Shown: positions 27,244 to 35,357 of the stretch, one piece after another | Numbering within the stretch: the stretch's first letter is position 1 | Layout of the letters: each line of letters starts with the position of its first letter | NCBI RefSeq assembly: GCF_002091675.1 | Contig: NZ_BDAE01000008.1 | Coordinates: forward strand, 1 to 64,000 | Direction: 5' to 3' | DNA length: 64,000 nucleotides | From: Pseudomonas luteola NBRC 103146 | GTDB taxonomy: Bacteria; Pseudomonadota; Gammaproteobacteria; Pseudomonadales; Pseudomonadaceae | Notes under the pieces: model-generated | Told to the model about the DNA's origin: nothing | Seen by the model: the letters and a program-made list of their open reading frames with translations, nothing else | Database searches by the model: none | Translations under genes and position numbers: made by a program

Positions 27244-27633
27244 TCACATTCCGGCAGCGTTACGGTTTGCCGCTTCCTGCTCGAGCTGTTGCCGCCTGAT
27301 GTCATCGGCGGTGTGGCCGGTGATATAAGCTTCTGCCGCACGCGCTACCGGAGCGGCCATGGCGGGTCCCATCGGACGACCACGCTGTAGGTCAGAGGGT
27401 CGCTCGATCATTCTGGCCAGATTAAGCGCATTGGCGCAGCCCATGGGTAAACGATCGGGCGCTGCCGCCGTTTCGGGACTCAAGCACGCACGGGGCACCC
27501 ATACCGCCTGACCGTTGCGATCAGCCAGACGGACATAATCCGATGCATAGGACACCGGCTCCAGCGAGCACCCCGCCAGCAGCATGACAGCCGCGCCGAG
27601 CACAGCAAGGGAGTGTCTCGAATCAATCCACAT
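27244..27633 (-). CDS. CpaD-like lipoprotein coupled to SctC2
   Basis: A 129-residue lipoprotein (lipobox LLAGC, Cys22). The mid-region reads GCANALNLARMIERPSDL (residues 65-82), close to the conserved GC...NLAAMV.PxDL signature of the Tad-pilus lipoprotein CpaD (PF09476). It starts inside the last codons of sctC2 (11-base overlap), so the two are translationally coupled. In Tad pili CpaD partners the CpaC secretin; here it would stabilise the secretion-system secretin. This role is inference. Confidence 0.72.
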   Translation of the reverse strand: MWIDSRHSLAVLGAAVMLLAGCSLEPVSYASDYVRLADRNGQAVWVPRACLSPETAAAPDRLPMGCANALNLARMIERPSDLQRGRPMGPAMAAPVARAAEAYITGHTADDIRRQQLEQEAANRNAAGM

Positions 27634-29020
27634 AAAACCCGAACTCCGAGTAAGGCTTGGTGGGCGTGGTAGACGTTCGCGCCAAGTGCTGTGCAGGATT
27701 GGACGCGCTCGGATCAAGTGGCGTAGCCAGCGTGTGGTCGGACTCAGGCTCGACAAGGTACGGCGTGATCAGAATGACCAGTTCGGTTTCGTTGCGCTGA
27801 AAGCGTTTAGACTGGAACAATGCGCCCAGGATCGGAACGTCACCCAGCATGGGAAGCTTGTCCATGTCCTGCGCGCTGTTGCGCTGGAAAAGACCGGCAA
27901 TGGCAAATGTCTGACCACTGCCTACCTCAACACGCGTATCGGCCCGCCGGACCTGGAACGTTGGCACACTGGTGCCCGCTATCTGCACGGCACTGGTCGT
28001 TGAAAGGCTGCTGACCTCGGGGCGAACCTGCATGGCGATACGCCCACTGGGAAGCAGCGTAGGCGTAAAGAGCAGCGATACACCAAATGGCTTGTATTCA
28101 ATACCTACCAAGTCACGACTTACAGGAACCGGTACCGGCACTTCGCCCCCTGCCAGGAAACTGGCCGTTTGCCCCGTTACCGCCGTGATGTTTGGCTCTG
28201 CCAGAATTTCGAGAATGCCGTTACTTTGCAGCGCATCGAGTAGCACATCGATATTGGCGCTGCTGGAGCTGTAACCTGCCGAGATCAGATTCGTGGCCCC
28301 GGCTACTGCCGACTGCGCCAGCGGACCGCCTGTCACCAGCCCGAACGAAAACGAACCACGGGTAATGAGCGCATTCCAGTTCACCCCATACCGCAGCAAC
28401 TGCTCGCGTGACACCTCGGCGAAACGTACCCGGATATTGACCTGGGGCGATTCAGGATAAGTCGTGGTGTTCAGGGGTGGCGGGCCACCGGCTGGTGTCT
28501 GGCTATCGAGTAATGCATTTACATCCAGCGCCGACGCAACGTCCTGGGTGGCTCCCTTGGCTATCAGCCGCTTGCCGGATTGCGCCACCGAAACGCTGCT
28601 GCCTGGCTGTAATGCCTGTACGGCCTCCTTGATCGGCCCGACATTGGGCTGGACCTTGAGTTGCCAGGTGCCTTGAATGTCCTCGTTTGCATTCAGGGCA
28701 ATCAGATTAGTTTCGCCACTGGTCTTGCCATAGACATACACCACTCCCGGCGAGACAACGCGCAGATCGGCAATGGCAGGATCAGCGACAAATACCGACT
28801 CTACCGGCGCCTTGAATTTCACAATCTGGCCCTCCCCCGAGGCGAGGTAAAGCACACGCCCCTCAGAACTCACCCCCTCAACAGGTTGCGCAACGGCCCG
28901 CCCGGGAGCCAGCCAGCCGCCGGACAGTAAAAGACAACCGAAACCAATAATCAGCCATTGTCTTAACGTCGGTCTCGGCACACACCCTGCCTGCCGGTAA
29001 TTTTCAAACACCCTCACCAT
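27623..29020 (-). CDS. T3SS secretin membrane half SctC2 (RhcC2-like, Tad/CpaC-related)
   Basis: A 465-residue exported protein with an N-terminal signal region (WLIIGFGCLLLSGGWLAPGR). A pilus-type N-terminal domain follows (VFVADPAIADLRVVSPGVVY, VYGKTSGETNLIAL; about residues 60-120, PF13629-like), then the secretin core (about residues 190-430) with VNIRVRFAEVSREQLLRYGV and the ending VILITPYLVEP. Its closest look is to Tad secretins CpaC/RcpA, which is how the rhizobial RhcC2 type is described. It needs SctC1 to supply the periplasmic N0/N1 part. Upstream of it lies sctV, 13 bp away. Confidence 0.87.
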   Translation of the reverse strand: MVRVFENYRQAGCVPRPTLRQWLIIGFGCLLLSGGWLAPGRAVAQPVEGVSSEGRVLYLASGEGQIVKFKAPVESVFVADPAIADLRVVSPGVVYVYGKTSGETNLIALNANEDIQGTWQLKVQPNVGPIKEAVQALQPGSSVSVAQSGKRLIAKGATQDVASALDVNALLDSQTPAGGPPPLNTTTYPESPQVNIRVRFAEVSREQLLRYGVNWNALITRGSFSFGLVTGGPLAQSAVAGATNLISAGYSSSSANIDVLLDALQSNGILEILAEPNITAVTGQTASFLAGGEVPVPVPVSRDLVGIEYKPFGVSLLFTPTLLPSGRIAMQVRPEVSSLSTTSAVQIAGTSVPTFQVRRADTRVEVGSGQTFAIAGLFQRNSAQDMDKLPMLGDVPILGALFQSKRFQRNETELVILITPYLVEPESDHTLATPLDPSASNPAQHLARTSTTPTKPYSEFGFYVD

Positions 29021-29033
29021 CCTTTCTGTTCCC

Positions 29034-31163
29034 TTACAACGGTTGTGGAGCCGTCAACGATTCCGTTACGGTGTGTGGCAAGGCCGCATTGGCCTCCGGT
29101 AGCGTGAGCGTCGTCAGCGACTGCACGGTGAATTCCCGGGTCAGGTCCTGGTAGCACAGCACGGGAACATCCAGATCATGCCGGGTCAGCAACTGCCGGA
29201 GCGGGCGACGGATGTCCGCCGTCACCATGACCACCGGATTCAGATCATGACTGGCAGCGTCATACGCGTGCTGAAGCTGGATCGTAATGGTGCGGGTCAA
29301 TTCGGGTGGCAGTACCGTAGGGCGGCCTTTATCACTGCGGCGCAGTGGCGCCCGTAGTGCCTCCTCCAGGTCCCGGGAAAAGACATAGGCCGAAATGACG
29401 CGGTGACTGTCGGCGTACGCATAGCAAATCTGCCGGGCTAGCGCAGCACGGACGTGCTCGGTCAGAATGGGCGTATCCAGATCACGCGGTGCCCACTCCA
29501 CAATCGCCTCAAGAATGGCGCGGCGGTTGCGGATGGAAATATGCTCACTGACCAGCCGCCTCAGCACATCCGCGATTCGCTGCAAGGGCAGCACACGGAG
29601 AGCCTCCTTAACGAGCTCGGGATACTGCTCTTCCATCTCGGTCAGGATCTGACGGGCCTCCTGGATACCCAGGAATTCAGCCGCATAGCGGCGTAAGGTC
29701 TGATCCATGCAGGCGTCAAACGTCTGCGCCAGATCCAGATGCCCTACCCCAGCCTCTACCAGCGTGGCGGCCTGTTGTGCATCCACCCACAGGGCAGGTT
29801 TACGGCGTAACAACGGAGCCGAGGCTGTATGCTCGATTGCCAGCAGTTCGAGATGAACTTCATCGTCCTGCAGCAGCACCGCATCAGGGCGGATAGCTCC
29901 CTCCATGACGGGCACGCCCTCCAGATCAATCCTGAACCGCTCCGCCACGGCGTTGCGGTCAATGCGCAAGCCAATACGGGGAAGCTCGACACCCAAGTCC
30001 TCACTGATCTCGTAACGAGTACTGTCCAATCGCTGCCTGAGCGTATTGAGCGAGAGCTGTGCCACATGGGCTTCACTAATCCATAGCGTAATGCGGAAAT
30101 GACCCGTGTCCTCCACGTCTTGTATTGGCTCAGCCGTAACCTCACGTGGTTCCGGCTCCTCCTGAGCAGCCGGAACTTGTTCCGCGATCTGTTTACGCCG
30201 ATGCATGTAGAAGGCCGTTCCGCCCAGGACCAGCGAAATGGCGATGAATACAGGCGCCGGGAATCCCGGAATAAACGCAACGCCCAGCAGAATGGCAGAC
30301 GTCAGTGCCAGAGCCCGCTGGTTGGCGCCTAGTTGACTAATAATTTCCGTGCCGAGATCCGTCTCTGCATCGGTTGTGACGCGCGTGACTACCGTGCCTG
30401 CGGCAACCGCAATCAACAGGGCAGGAATCTGGGCGATCAACCCATCGCCTACGGTTAATAGCGAATAGGTATGCACCGCCTCGCCAAAGGGCATGCCCCG
30501 CTTGATCATACCGATCAGCAAGCCACCCAGCAGGTTCACGCACAGGATGACCAATCCGGCGATCGCATCTCCTTTCACAAATTTCATGGCACCGTCCATG
30601 GCGCCATAGAGCTGGCTTTCCCGCTCCAGGCGTGAGCGACGCCGACGGGCTTCGGCCTGATCGATGTCACCATTACGCAGATCGTTGTCGATACTCATCT
30701 GCTTGCCTGGCATCGCATCCAGAGTAAAGCGAGCCGCCACCTCGGCCACTCGCTCGGCGCCCTTGGTGATAACGATGAACTGCGCCACGGTAATGATCAG
30801 AAAAACCACCAGGCCAATGACCACCTCACCGGCAATCACGAAATTGCCAAATGCCTCGACAATATCCCCCGCTTCTCCGTTGAGCAGGATCAACCGGGTC
30901 GTGGTGATGGAAAGCGACAGGCGAAACAGCGTACTGAGCAGAATTACCGGCGGGAGTGCCGAAAAATCCACTGAATGCGACACGTAGAACGCAACGACCA
31001 GAACCAGCAGACTGAACGCGATATTGGTGCCGATAAGCACATCGACCATTACTGTGGGGAGCGGGATGATCATCATCACGATGGCCAGCATCATGAACAG
31101 TGCAATGACGATATCGGTACGCTGTGAGGCCATTACAGCCAGGCGGTTCAATCTGGCGAGCAC
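29034..31163 (-). CDS. sctV: T3SS major export-gate protein SctV (RhcV/HrcV)
   Basis: A 709-residue FlhA/InvA-family protein. The N-terminal half has eight membrane helices with the FHIPEP-like conserved loop KQMSIDNDLRNGDIDQAEAR (charged cytoplasmic loop after VAEVAARFTLDAMPG). The C-terminal cytoplasmic domain, from about residue 340, forms the nonameric ring that receives chaperone-substrate complexes. Length is typical (about 690-710). The start overlaps the end of the sctY-like gene by 16 bases. Confidence 0.96.
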   Translation of the reverse strand: MLARLNRLAVMASQRTDIVIALFMMLAIVMMIIPLPTVMVDVLIGTNIAFSLLVLVVAFYVSHSVDFSALPPVILLSTLFRLSLSITTTRLILLNGEAGDIVEAFGNFVIAGEVVIGLVVFLIITVAQFIVITKGAERVAEVAARFTLDAMPGKQMSIDNDLRNGDIDQAEARRRRSRLERESQLYGAMDGAMKFVKGDAIAGLVILCVNLLGGLLIGMIKRGMPFGEAVHTYSLLTVGDGLIAQIPALLIAVAAGTVVTRVTTDAETDLGTEIISQLGANQRALALTSAILLGVAFIPGFPAPVFIAISLVLGGTAFYMHRRKQIAEQVPAAQEEPEPREVTAEPIQDVEDTGHFRITLWISEAHVAQLSLNTLRQRLDSTRYEISEDLGVELPRIGLRIDRNAVAERFRIDLEGVPVMEGAIRPDAVLLQDDEVHLELLAIEHTASAPLLRRKPALWVDAQQAATLVEAGVGHLDLAQTFDACMDQTLRRYAAEFLGIQEARQILTEMEEQYPELVKEALRVLPLQRIADVLRRLVSEHISIRNRRAILEAIVEWAPRDLDTPILTEHVRAALARQICYAYADSHRVISAYVFSRDLEEALRAPLRRSDKGRPTVLPPELTRTITIQLQHAYDAASHDLNPVVMVTADIRRPLRQLLTRHDLDVPVLCYQDLTREFTVQSLTTLTLPEANAALPHTVTESLTAPQPL

Positions 31164-31495
31164 GTTACGGCCCTCCGACTATCCAGATATTCACGAAAAC
31201 AGCGTCGTGCCTCGTCTTTGGCACCCAACGCCCATAATGCGCGGCTACGCAGAAACTTGAGCGGCATGCTTGACCCTTCAAGCTGCTCCAGCCTTCCGAT
31301 AGCAGCCAGTGCCCGCTCCCCATCACCAGTGGCAATAAAGCCATTGGTGAGCGTACGCAGCAAAGCGGTATCTGCCGGGTCGATCTGAATAGCCAGAAGC
31401 AGATAGATCAACGCTCGTCGCTGTTGTCCGCTGCGTAGATACAGAGCGCCAAGCGAGTGCAGCAGCTGTACTGCCTTGCGATCCTGTACGTTCAT
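31148..31495 (-). CDS. TPR protein, SctY/Y4yS-like T3SS chaperone
   Basis: A 115-residue protein made of about three tetratricopeptide repeats (LLHSLGALYLRSGQQRRALI, YLLLAIQIDPADTALLRTLT, LKFLRSRALWALGAKDEARR). YscY and rhizobial y4yS have this size and fold and lie beside sctV. YscY binds SctV and SctX. No SctX gene is recognised here. Overlaps of 4 bases upstream and 16 bases downstream show tight coupling. Confidence 0.75.
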   Translation of the reverse strand: MNVQDRKAVQLLHSLGALYLRSGQQRRALIYLLLAIQIDPADTALLRTLTNGFIATGDGERALAAIGRLEQLEGSSMPLKFLRSRALWALGAKDEARRCFREYLDSRRAVTCSPD

Positions 31496-31866
31496 AAATC
31501 GTCGATCTCGCTCAACCGCATCCCAAGCTCCCGACGTTGCTGGATCTCCTGCTCAAGCAGGCTAGCAGCAAGTGCTTTGATCTCCGGCTCGGCGTCCAGC
31601 CGAGGCAACACCGTATCAATGATGTGTTCCAGCACCTGAAGCGAGTGGCCAGGGCTGAAGATGCCAGGGTCGTTAACGGGAGGGCCGATCAGCTCCGCCA
31701 GCTCGTTACGCAGGGATTTGAATGGAGTCCGGTTGCGCAGGCGCAGCAGCGACTCGAACACCTCACTCTGCCTGGCCCTGGCAACCGAGCCGGTCCGACG
31801 CAGGGATTCGCTGGACGCCTCTTCAGGCCGCTGCAGGTCCAGCGGTCGGCTGGTATCGATTCTCAT
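31492..31866 (-). CDS. Unrecognised T3SS operon protein
   Basis: A 124-residue, mostly helical, charged cytoplasmic protein (ARQSEVFESLLRLRNRTPFK, then VLEHIIDTVLPRLDAEPEIK). I do not recognise the family. It lies between sctD and the sctY-like gene, overlapping the latter by four bases (ATGA). Position next to the YscY-like TPR chaperone raises the possibility of a chaperone partner or gatekeeper-related protein, but nothing in the sequence proves it. Confidence 0.65.
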   Translation of the reverse strand: MRIDTSRPLDLQRPEEASSESLRRTGSVARARQSEVFESLLRLRNRTPFKSLRNELAELIGPPVNDPGIFSPGHSLQVLEHIIDTVLPRLDAEPEIKALAASLLEQEIQQRRELGMRLSEIDDL

Positions 31867-31909
31867 CGAAAAGGCCTCCCACCCAGGGGTTGTGTAAGCA
31901 ATGGCAGCG

Positions 31910-32827
31910 TCATAGGGTCAGGGCAAACTCGTGGCCGTTGCGACTCAGGACAATCCGCTGCGGCTCTATCCCCTTGAGCACCCAGCCATCGTCCAGCGAT
32001 GCGCCGGGGTAAAGACGTGTACCAGACTCACTAACCACATAAGGATCCTGTCCCAGCCATACCGCCTGAAACCTGACACGAGGAGAAACCGGCGCCTTGC
32101 GTAGCGTGACCGAGCTAACCAGTACATGGCTGCTGCCATACTCACCGTCGAACCACTTCTGGATATCGACCCAGGCTGGCTGCTGAGCAGTATCAATTTC
32201 ACCAGAGAGCATGAAATGGCGACCTTGTGATTTCACATGCAGCGCGGAAAGTCCAGCGGCCTCAAGTCGGGACAGCAATTGCCGGGCAACCTGATCGTCC
32301 CGCACTACGGGCTCCTGACCAGCGCCGCTGTCGAGTGCCGGGCTAGTCGGCGCGTCCGCAACAGGCAATAAACGATCTTCGGCTTCGCTGGTGCCGATCA
32401 ACGTATACAGGCCTAGCAATACCGCCGCGCCAAAAAGTGCCATCATACCGGCGTGGGTAATAGGCCATCGCTTGGGAGGCGCAACCAACTTTGTCAGCGG
32501 AGCAGATAAGCGGATTCGAGCCTCTCCAACAGATAACTCGACCGGTAATGGCAGGCGCAGCCCCTTGCCCAAAGGGATTCGTTTTTCAGCCGTGAGTATA
32601 TCGCCTCCAATTGCCTCAACGGCAACTGTATTTTTCTCCAGACGCAACACGGCATGGCGAGGCGCAACGCCTGCATCCCTGAGCACCAGATCCACCTCGT
32701 CGGAGGCGCCCAGGCAATAGGCAGGTTCATCCAGCGATACCGATACGCCGGTATGCAGTCCCGCAATGACCTCAAGAGTAGGCACTGCAGGTTTTGAGCC
32801 GGGAAGAGAAGACATTGCGGACATCAT
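31910..32827 (-). CDS. sctD: T3SS inner-membrane ring protein SctD
   Basis: A protein of about 305 residues in the SctD/YscD family. The N-terminal cytoplasmic part is an FHA-like domain (LEVIAGLHTGVSVSLDEPAY, CLGASDEVDLVLRDAGVAPR; residues about 15-110). One membrane helix follows (GMMALFGAAVLLGLYTLIG, about 140-160), then a periplasmic region with a BON-like ring-building domain. The start is not certain: tandem ATGs at 32827/32824 and one at 32815 are all possible. It is upstream of the sctV group, 43 bp from the next gene. Confidence 0.85.
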   Translation of the reverse strand: MMSAMSSLPGSKPAVPTLEVIAGLHTGVSVSLDEPAYCLGASDEVDLVLRDAGVAPRHAVLRLEKNTVAVEAIGGDILTAEKRIPLGKGLRLPLPVELSVGEARIRLSAPLTKLVAPPKRWPITHAGMMALFGAAVLLGLYTLIGTSEAEDRLLPVADAPTSPALDSGAGQEPVVRDDQVARQLLSRLEAAGLSALHVKSQGRHFMLSGEIDTAQQPAWVDIQKWFDGEYGSSHVLVSSVTLRKAPVSPRVRFQAVWLGQDPYVVSESGTRLYPGASLDDGWVLKGIEPQRIVLSRNGHEFALTL

Positions 32828-32935
32828 TGTTTTGCCTGACCCGGCACGCATGGCAAGGCCAGCCTGCATGCAGGTCCAATCTGGAAAGCTGTCTGAACAA
32901 ACAGACGGCGCCACAAGGCGCCGCCCGTCCACACC

Positions 32936-33097
32936 TTAGTTCTGAGGACGCTGTTTGGTCGCGTCAAGCTCAGTTTTCTTCTCGGTGGTGATCTCAGTGA
33001 TCTTCGCGGATTTTTCGATAGCGGCATCGAAAGCGGCAGTCATTTTGTCGATAGCAGCGTCGGAAGAACTGGTGCTGGTCGGAGTAACATTACTCAT
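32936..33097 (-). CDS. Small needle-like T3SS protein (SctF/NopA candidate)
   Basis: A 53-residue Thr/Lys/Ala-rich protein: a Ser/Thr-rich N-terminus, then an amphipathic helix (AAIDKMTAAFDAAIEKSAKI, TEITTEKKTELDATKQ). It is the first gene of the sctD-sctC2 block, preceded by AAGGAGATATT (strong ribosome site). Small size, lack of Cys and Trp, and first position in the block suit a needle or pilus subunit such as rhizobial NopA. Similarity is too short to be decisive. Confidence 0.6.
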   Translation of the reverse strand: MSNVTPTSTSSSDAAIDKMTAAFDAAIEKSAKITEITTEKKTELDATKQRPQN

Positions 33098-33678
33098 ATC
33101 AATATCTCCTTATTGAAAGAAATTAGACATGCGCCAACTGCTACTACACGGCTGCAGAGAAGAGCATATTTCCAGCAACGTCCTGATTCTTTCGAACCCC
33201 AATCGCTGCCAGACGAGTGAATGTTGCCCCGCAAGGCATGAACATTTAATTACACGAATATTAAGAGTTATAAATAGCTGCAAACCGACCCTTCATATAA
33301 TGAGCTTTAATGTCTTAACGCCATGATTTCCAAGAAATTAAGAATTCTTTGTCACTTTATCGGTCAAGATTGCAACGCACTAATTATGAGAACAGATTCA
33401 CTAAGCAGCATATTCAAACAGTTAATTGAGTAAATATTTGTAAATAACCGTTAACAAGCAGATGCTTATATATGAGCTGAGCGAGTATTGCTTTGTATAA
33501 AGCATTACTCGCTTAGCAAACAGCATATGAATAAGATTTGGCAATGCCCCGCATATGAATTGAAAATAGAGTCTTTCAGTCATCGAAACGGAACATATTC
33601 CATTCAACCAATGCGTTAGTCTGTTGACCCTTATTTAATCCACCTTCTGCGTACATATTGTGAGTGTCCGTTTACCAC
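33098..33678. other. AT-rich gap between the T3SS block and the tus-like gene
   Basis: This 580-bp stretch is clearly more AT-rich than all flanking genes and holds no convincing gene. It must contain the promoter of the minus-strand sctF-sctC2 block near its left end. A near-perfect 14-bp inverted repeat lies at 33481-33512. The low GC at the edge of a secretion-system cluster fits an island boundary, but no integrase, tRNA or direct-repeat attachment site was seen. Confidence 0.5.
33481..33512. repeat. Near-perfect inverted repeat in AT-rich gap
   Basis: GCGAGTATTGCTTT-GTAT-AAAGCATTACTCGC has 13 of 14 arm positions paired around a 4-base loop. It is not followed by a T-run on either strand, so it is not a standard terminator. 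It could be a protein site, an RNA hairpin or a replication-related element near the tus-like gene. Confidence 0.6.
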
Positions 33679-34647
33679 TCAACGCTTTTGATAAGTAGAC
33701 GAGACTAACGCTCGCGTCACGGCAGTCGAGTCCCCACGGGCCGTCCTGGGGCTGCGCTTACGGTCGGGCGCGGTTTTAAGGTACAGCCCCAGGCGCGGAA
33801 TGATTTCCTGGCGGGGCACCTTATCCGAGCGCTCAGCCTGAGCGTTTTCTGCATCAAATTCTTCGAGCGCATCGACCCGCGGCCACGGCTGCTTCTCATC
33901 CAGTGAAACAAAAATCGGCAGATTGGCGTGAGGCATGGCGTCATAACGAGGGCTTTTGGAGAAATACAGCATTACGCGCGGATGGGGCGCAATAGGACGG
34001 TAGCGATGCAGTTCGGCCTTCGCATCCAGAAACCCCAACGCCTTGAGCTCAAGCCTCAGATTGCGTTCCTTATCCATATCAGCCTTGGCCACGGCATCAG
34101 CCAGCTGCGTTTCGATCTTTTCGATCACATCCTTGACAGGGATGCTTTCCGGGGCCGCCGTTTTACCCGCCCAGGTGAACAGGATACGCCGTGGCACCCC
34201 TTCAAACACCTGGATATGGCGCTCGATCTGCTTGATGACGATCGGCAGCTTGAGAATGCTCCGAAGATGCTTTCCCTTGGATAGCGATTTCAGGTTCATG
34301 GAGGCCGTTTCCTGAGCCAGAACCTCAAGAAAACGATCACGCGCGGCATTGGCCTCGCGGGCGTACTCCAGCACTGACTGCGAAACACCGATCCACCCTG
34401 GGAGCCGCATGACAGTACTAGGGTGCTGCCCCTCCTCCTGCTCGAATTGCAGGATGGCCTTTTTCGCAGCCTCGATGGCAGGCTCGCCCACTAGCTCCAT
34501 CGGTGTGATTATAGTCTGGCCTTTAGGCTCCTTGTTGATGGGAAGCAACCAGACTTGTGCATGAACCACCGCCGAAGGCCACGTTGCGTTGAAGGCTCGC
34601 TGAGCTTCTACCATTTCCTGCCACGCTTCGCGCACGTCAGTGATCAT
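33679..34647 (-). CDS. tus: Tus-family replication terminus site-binding protein
   Basis: This 322-residue protein is homologous to Tus (PF05472). Shared landmarks with E. coli Tus run in order: MRLPG (residues 80-84; Tus VRLPGV), HRYRPIAPHPRVMLYF (Tus VQPIARVWY), NLPIFVSLD (Tus PLIALINRD), ALEEFDAEN (Tus ELLNYDADN) and QEIIPRLGLYLKT (Tus RLIIPRLHLYV). Tus blocks DnaB helicase at Ter sites in one direction. The start at 34647 follows AGAGGTGCTC. A C-terminal tail of about 25 basic residues exceeds E. coli Tus. It lies alone beside the T3SS cluster. The cognate Ter sequence is not identified here. Confidence 0.85.
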   Translation of the reverse strand: MITDVREAWQEMVEAQRAFNATWPSAVVHAQVWLLPINKEPKGQTIITPMELVGEPAIEAAKKAILQFEQEEGQHPSTVMRLPGWIGVSQSVLEYAREANAARDRFLEVLAQETASMNLKSLSKGKHLRSILKLPIVIKQIERHIQVFEGVPRRILFTWAGKTAAPESIPVKDVIEKIETQLADAVAKADMDKERNLRLELKALGFLDAKAELHRYRPIAPHPRVMLYFSKSPRYDAMPHANLPIFVSLDEKQPWPRVDALEEFDAENAQAERSDKVPRQEIIPRLGLYLKTAPDRKRSPRTARGDSTAVTRALVSSTYQKR

Positions 34648-35149
34648 GAGCACCTCTTTCCTCAATAAGTAATACCAACATTCATTATAGCCGTCTCATC
34701 CCAATCTGGCCGATTAAACATATTCACAATCAGATAAAGCCCTTGTCGATGCGCCTATTAACTTGCACTAAGCTGCAACAGGCTGGAAATTCGGCTCGCT
34801 TACTTATTGTCAGGCTGGTATTACAAGACAGGGTTCCGTCTACCTCTCTAGTCAGCTTCAACGTATCGTTCGATCGGCTCCGTCATCGTTTTGCAAGGGA
34901 TAAAAGGTACTTACGTTCGTCGCTTCCAAGGCACTTTTTCTTTTCCAAACTATCGGTCATTAAGCAAGGCATATATTTGCTGACCTTGCCCTTTTCACAT
35001 TCGAATCGGTACGAGCTTATGCTCAGACCGATGGTGATACGCCGTGACATGAGGAGTCTTGAGATGTGCAGCCCCATTTATTTCAGCCGCTATTCACTGC
35101 GGAACCTGCTCATCATCACTGATTACTTCCCGGCAATAACTTCCCCTCT

Positions 35150-35171
35150 GGGCCCTTGATGGAACGGGCCC
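35150..35171 (+). terminator. GGGCCC hairpin, first of two in tandem
   Basis: GGGCCC-ttgatggaac-GGGCCC followed by TTTCG. The stem is short (6 bp, all GC). It sits 33 bp before the stronger hairpin and may act with it. Confidence 0.45.
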
Positions 35172-35204
35172 TTTCGCGGCAGCGAGCTGTTCAAAGCTCG
35201 TTTT

Positions 35205-35230
35205 GGCCCGCTCTGCGGGCCTTCTTTTTT
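35205..35230 (+). terminator. Strong intrinsic terminator with no known gene upstream
   Basis: GGCCCGC-tct-GCGGGCC followed by TTCTTTTTT is a textbook Rho-independent terminator on the plus strand. No protein gene on that strand ends upstream, so it should end an uncharacterised transcript. Confidence 0.8.
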
Positions 35231-35357
35231 CTGCATATTCAGACGACATTTACAATGCTCACGCCCAGGAGCCCGCGCATGCCGCATGATTGGCTCATGA
35301 TGCCTTCAGGCACGCTGCGACCTGGACAAGGCTCGATATACATGGGAGCTGTCCCTT

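Larger units (their letters stand above)
34648..35357. other. Intergenic region with two GC-rich hairpins, no clear gene
   Basis: This stretch of 710 bp lies between the divergent tus-like and hydrolase genes. A 138-codon frame at 34743-35159 lacks a ribosome site, has no recognisable domain and an odd basic composition, so it is not called. Two tandem hairpins end the region (35150-35171 and 35205-35230), the second being a textbook terminator. They imply a plus-strand transcript ending at about 35230, possibly a small RNA. Confidence 0.45.

Noticed and set aside
33422-33607. 61-codon minus-strand frame in the AT-rich gap
   Set aside because: No ribosome site and it reads across the inverted repeat; frames of this size arise easily in AT-rich DNA with few GC-rich stops.
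34743-35159. 138-codon frame between tus and the hydrolase
   Set aside because: No ribosome site, no domain, odd basic composition, TTG start; the region more likely holds a noncoding transcript.
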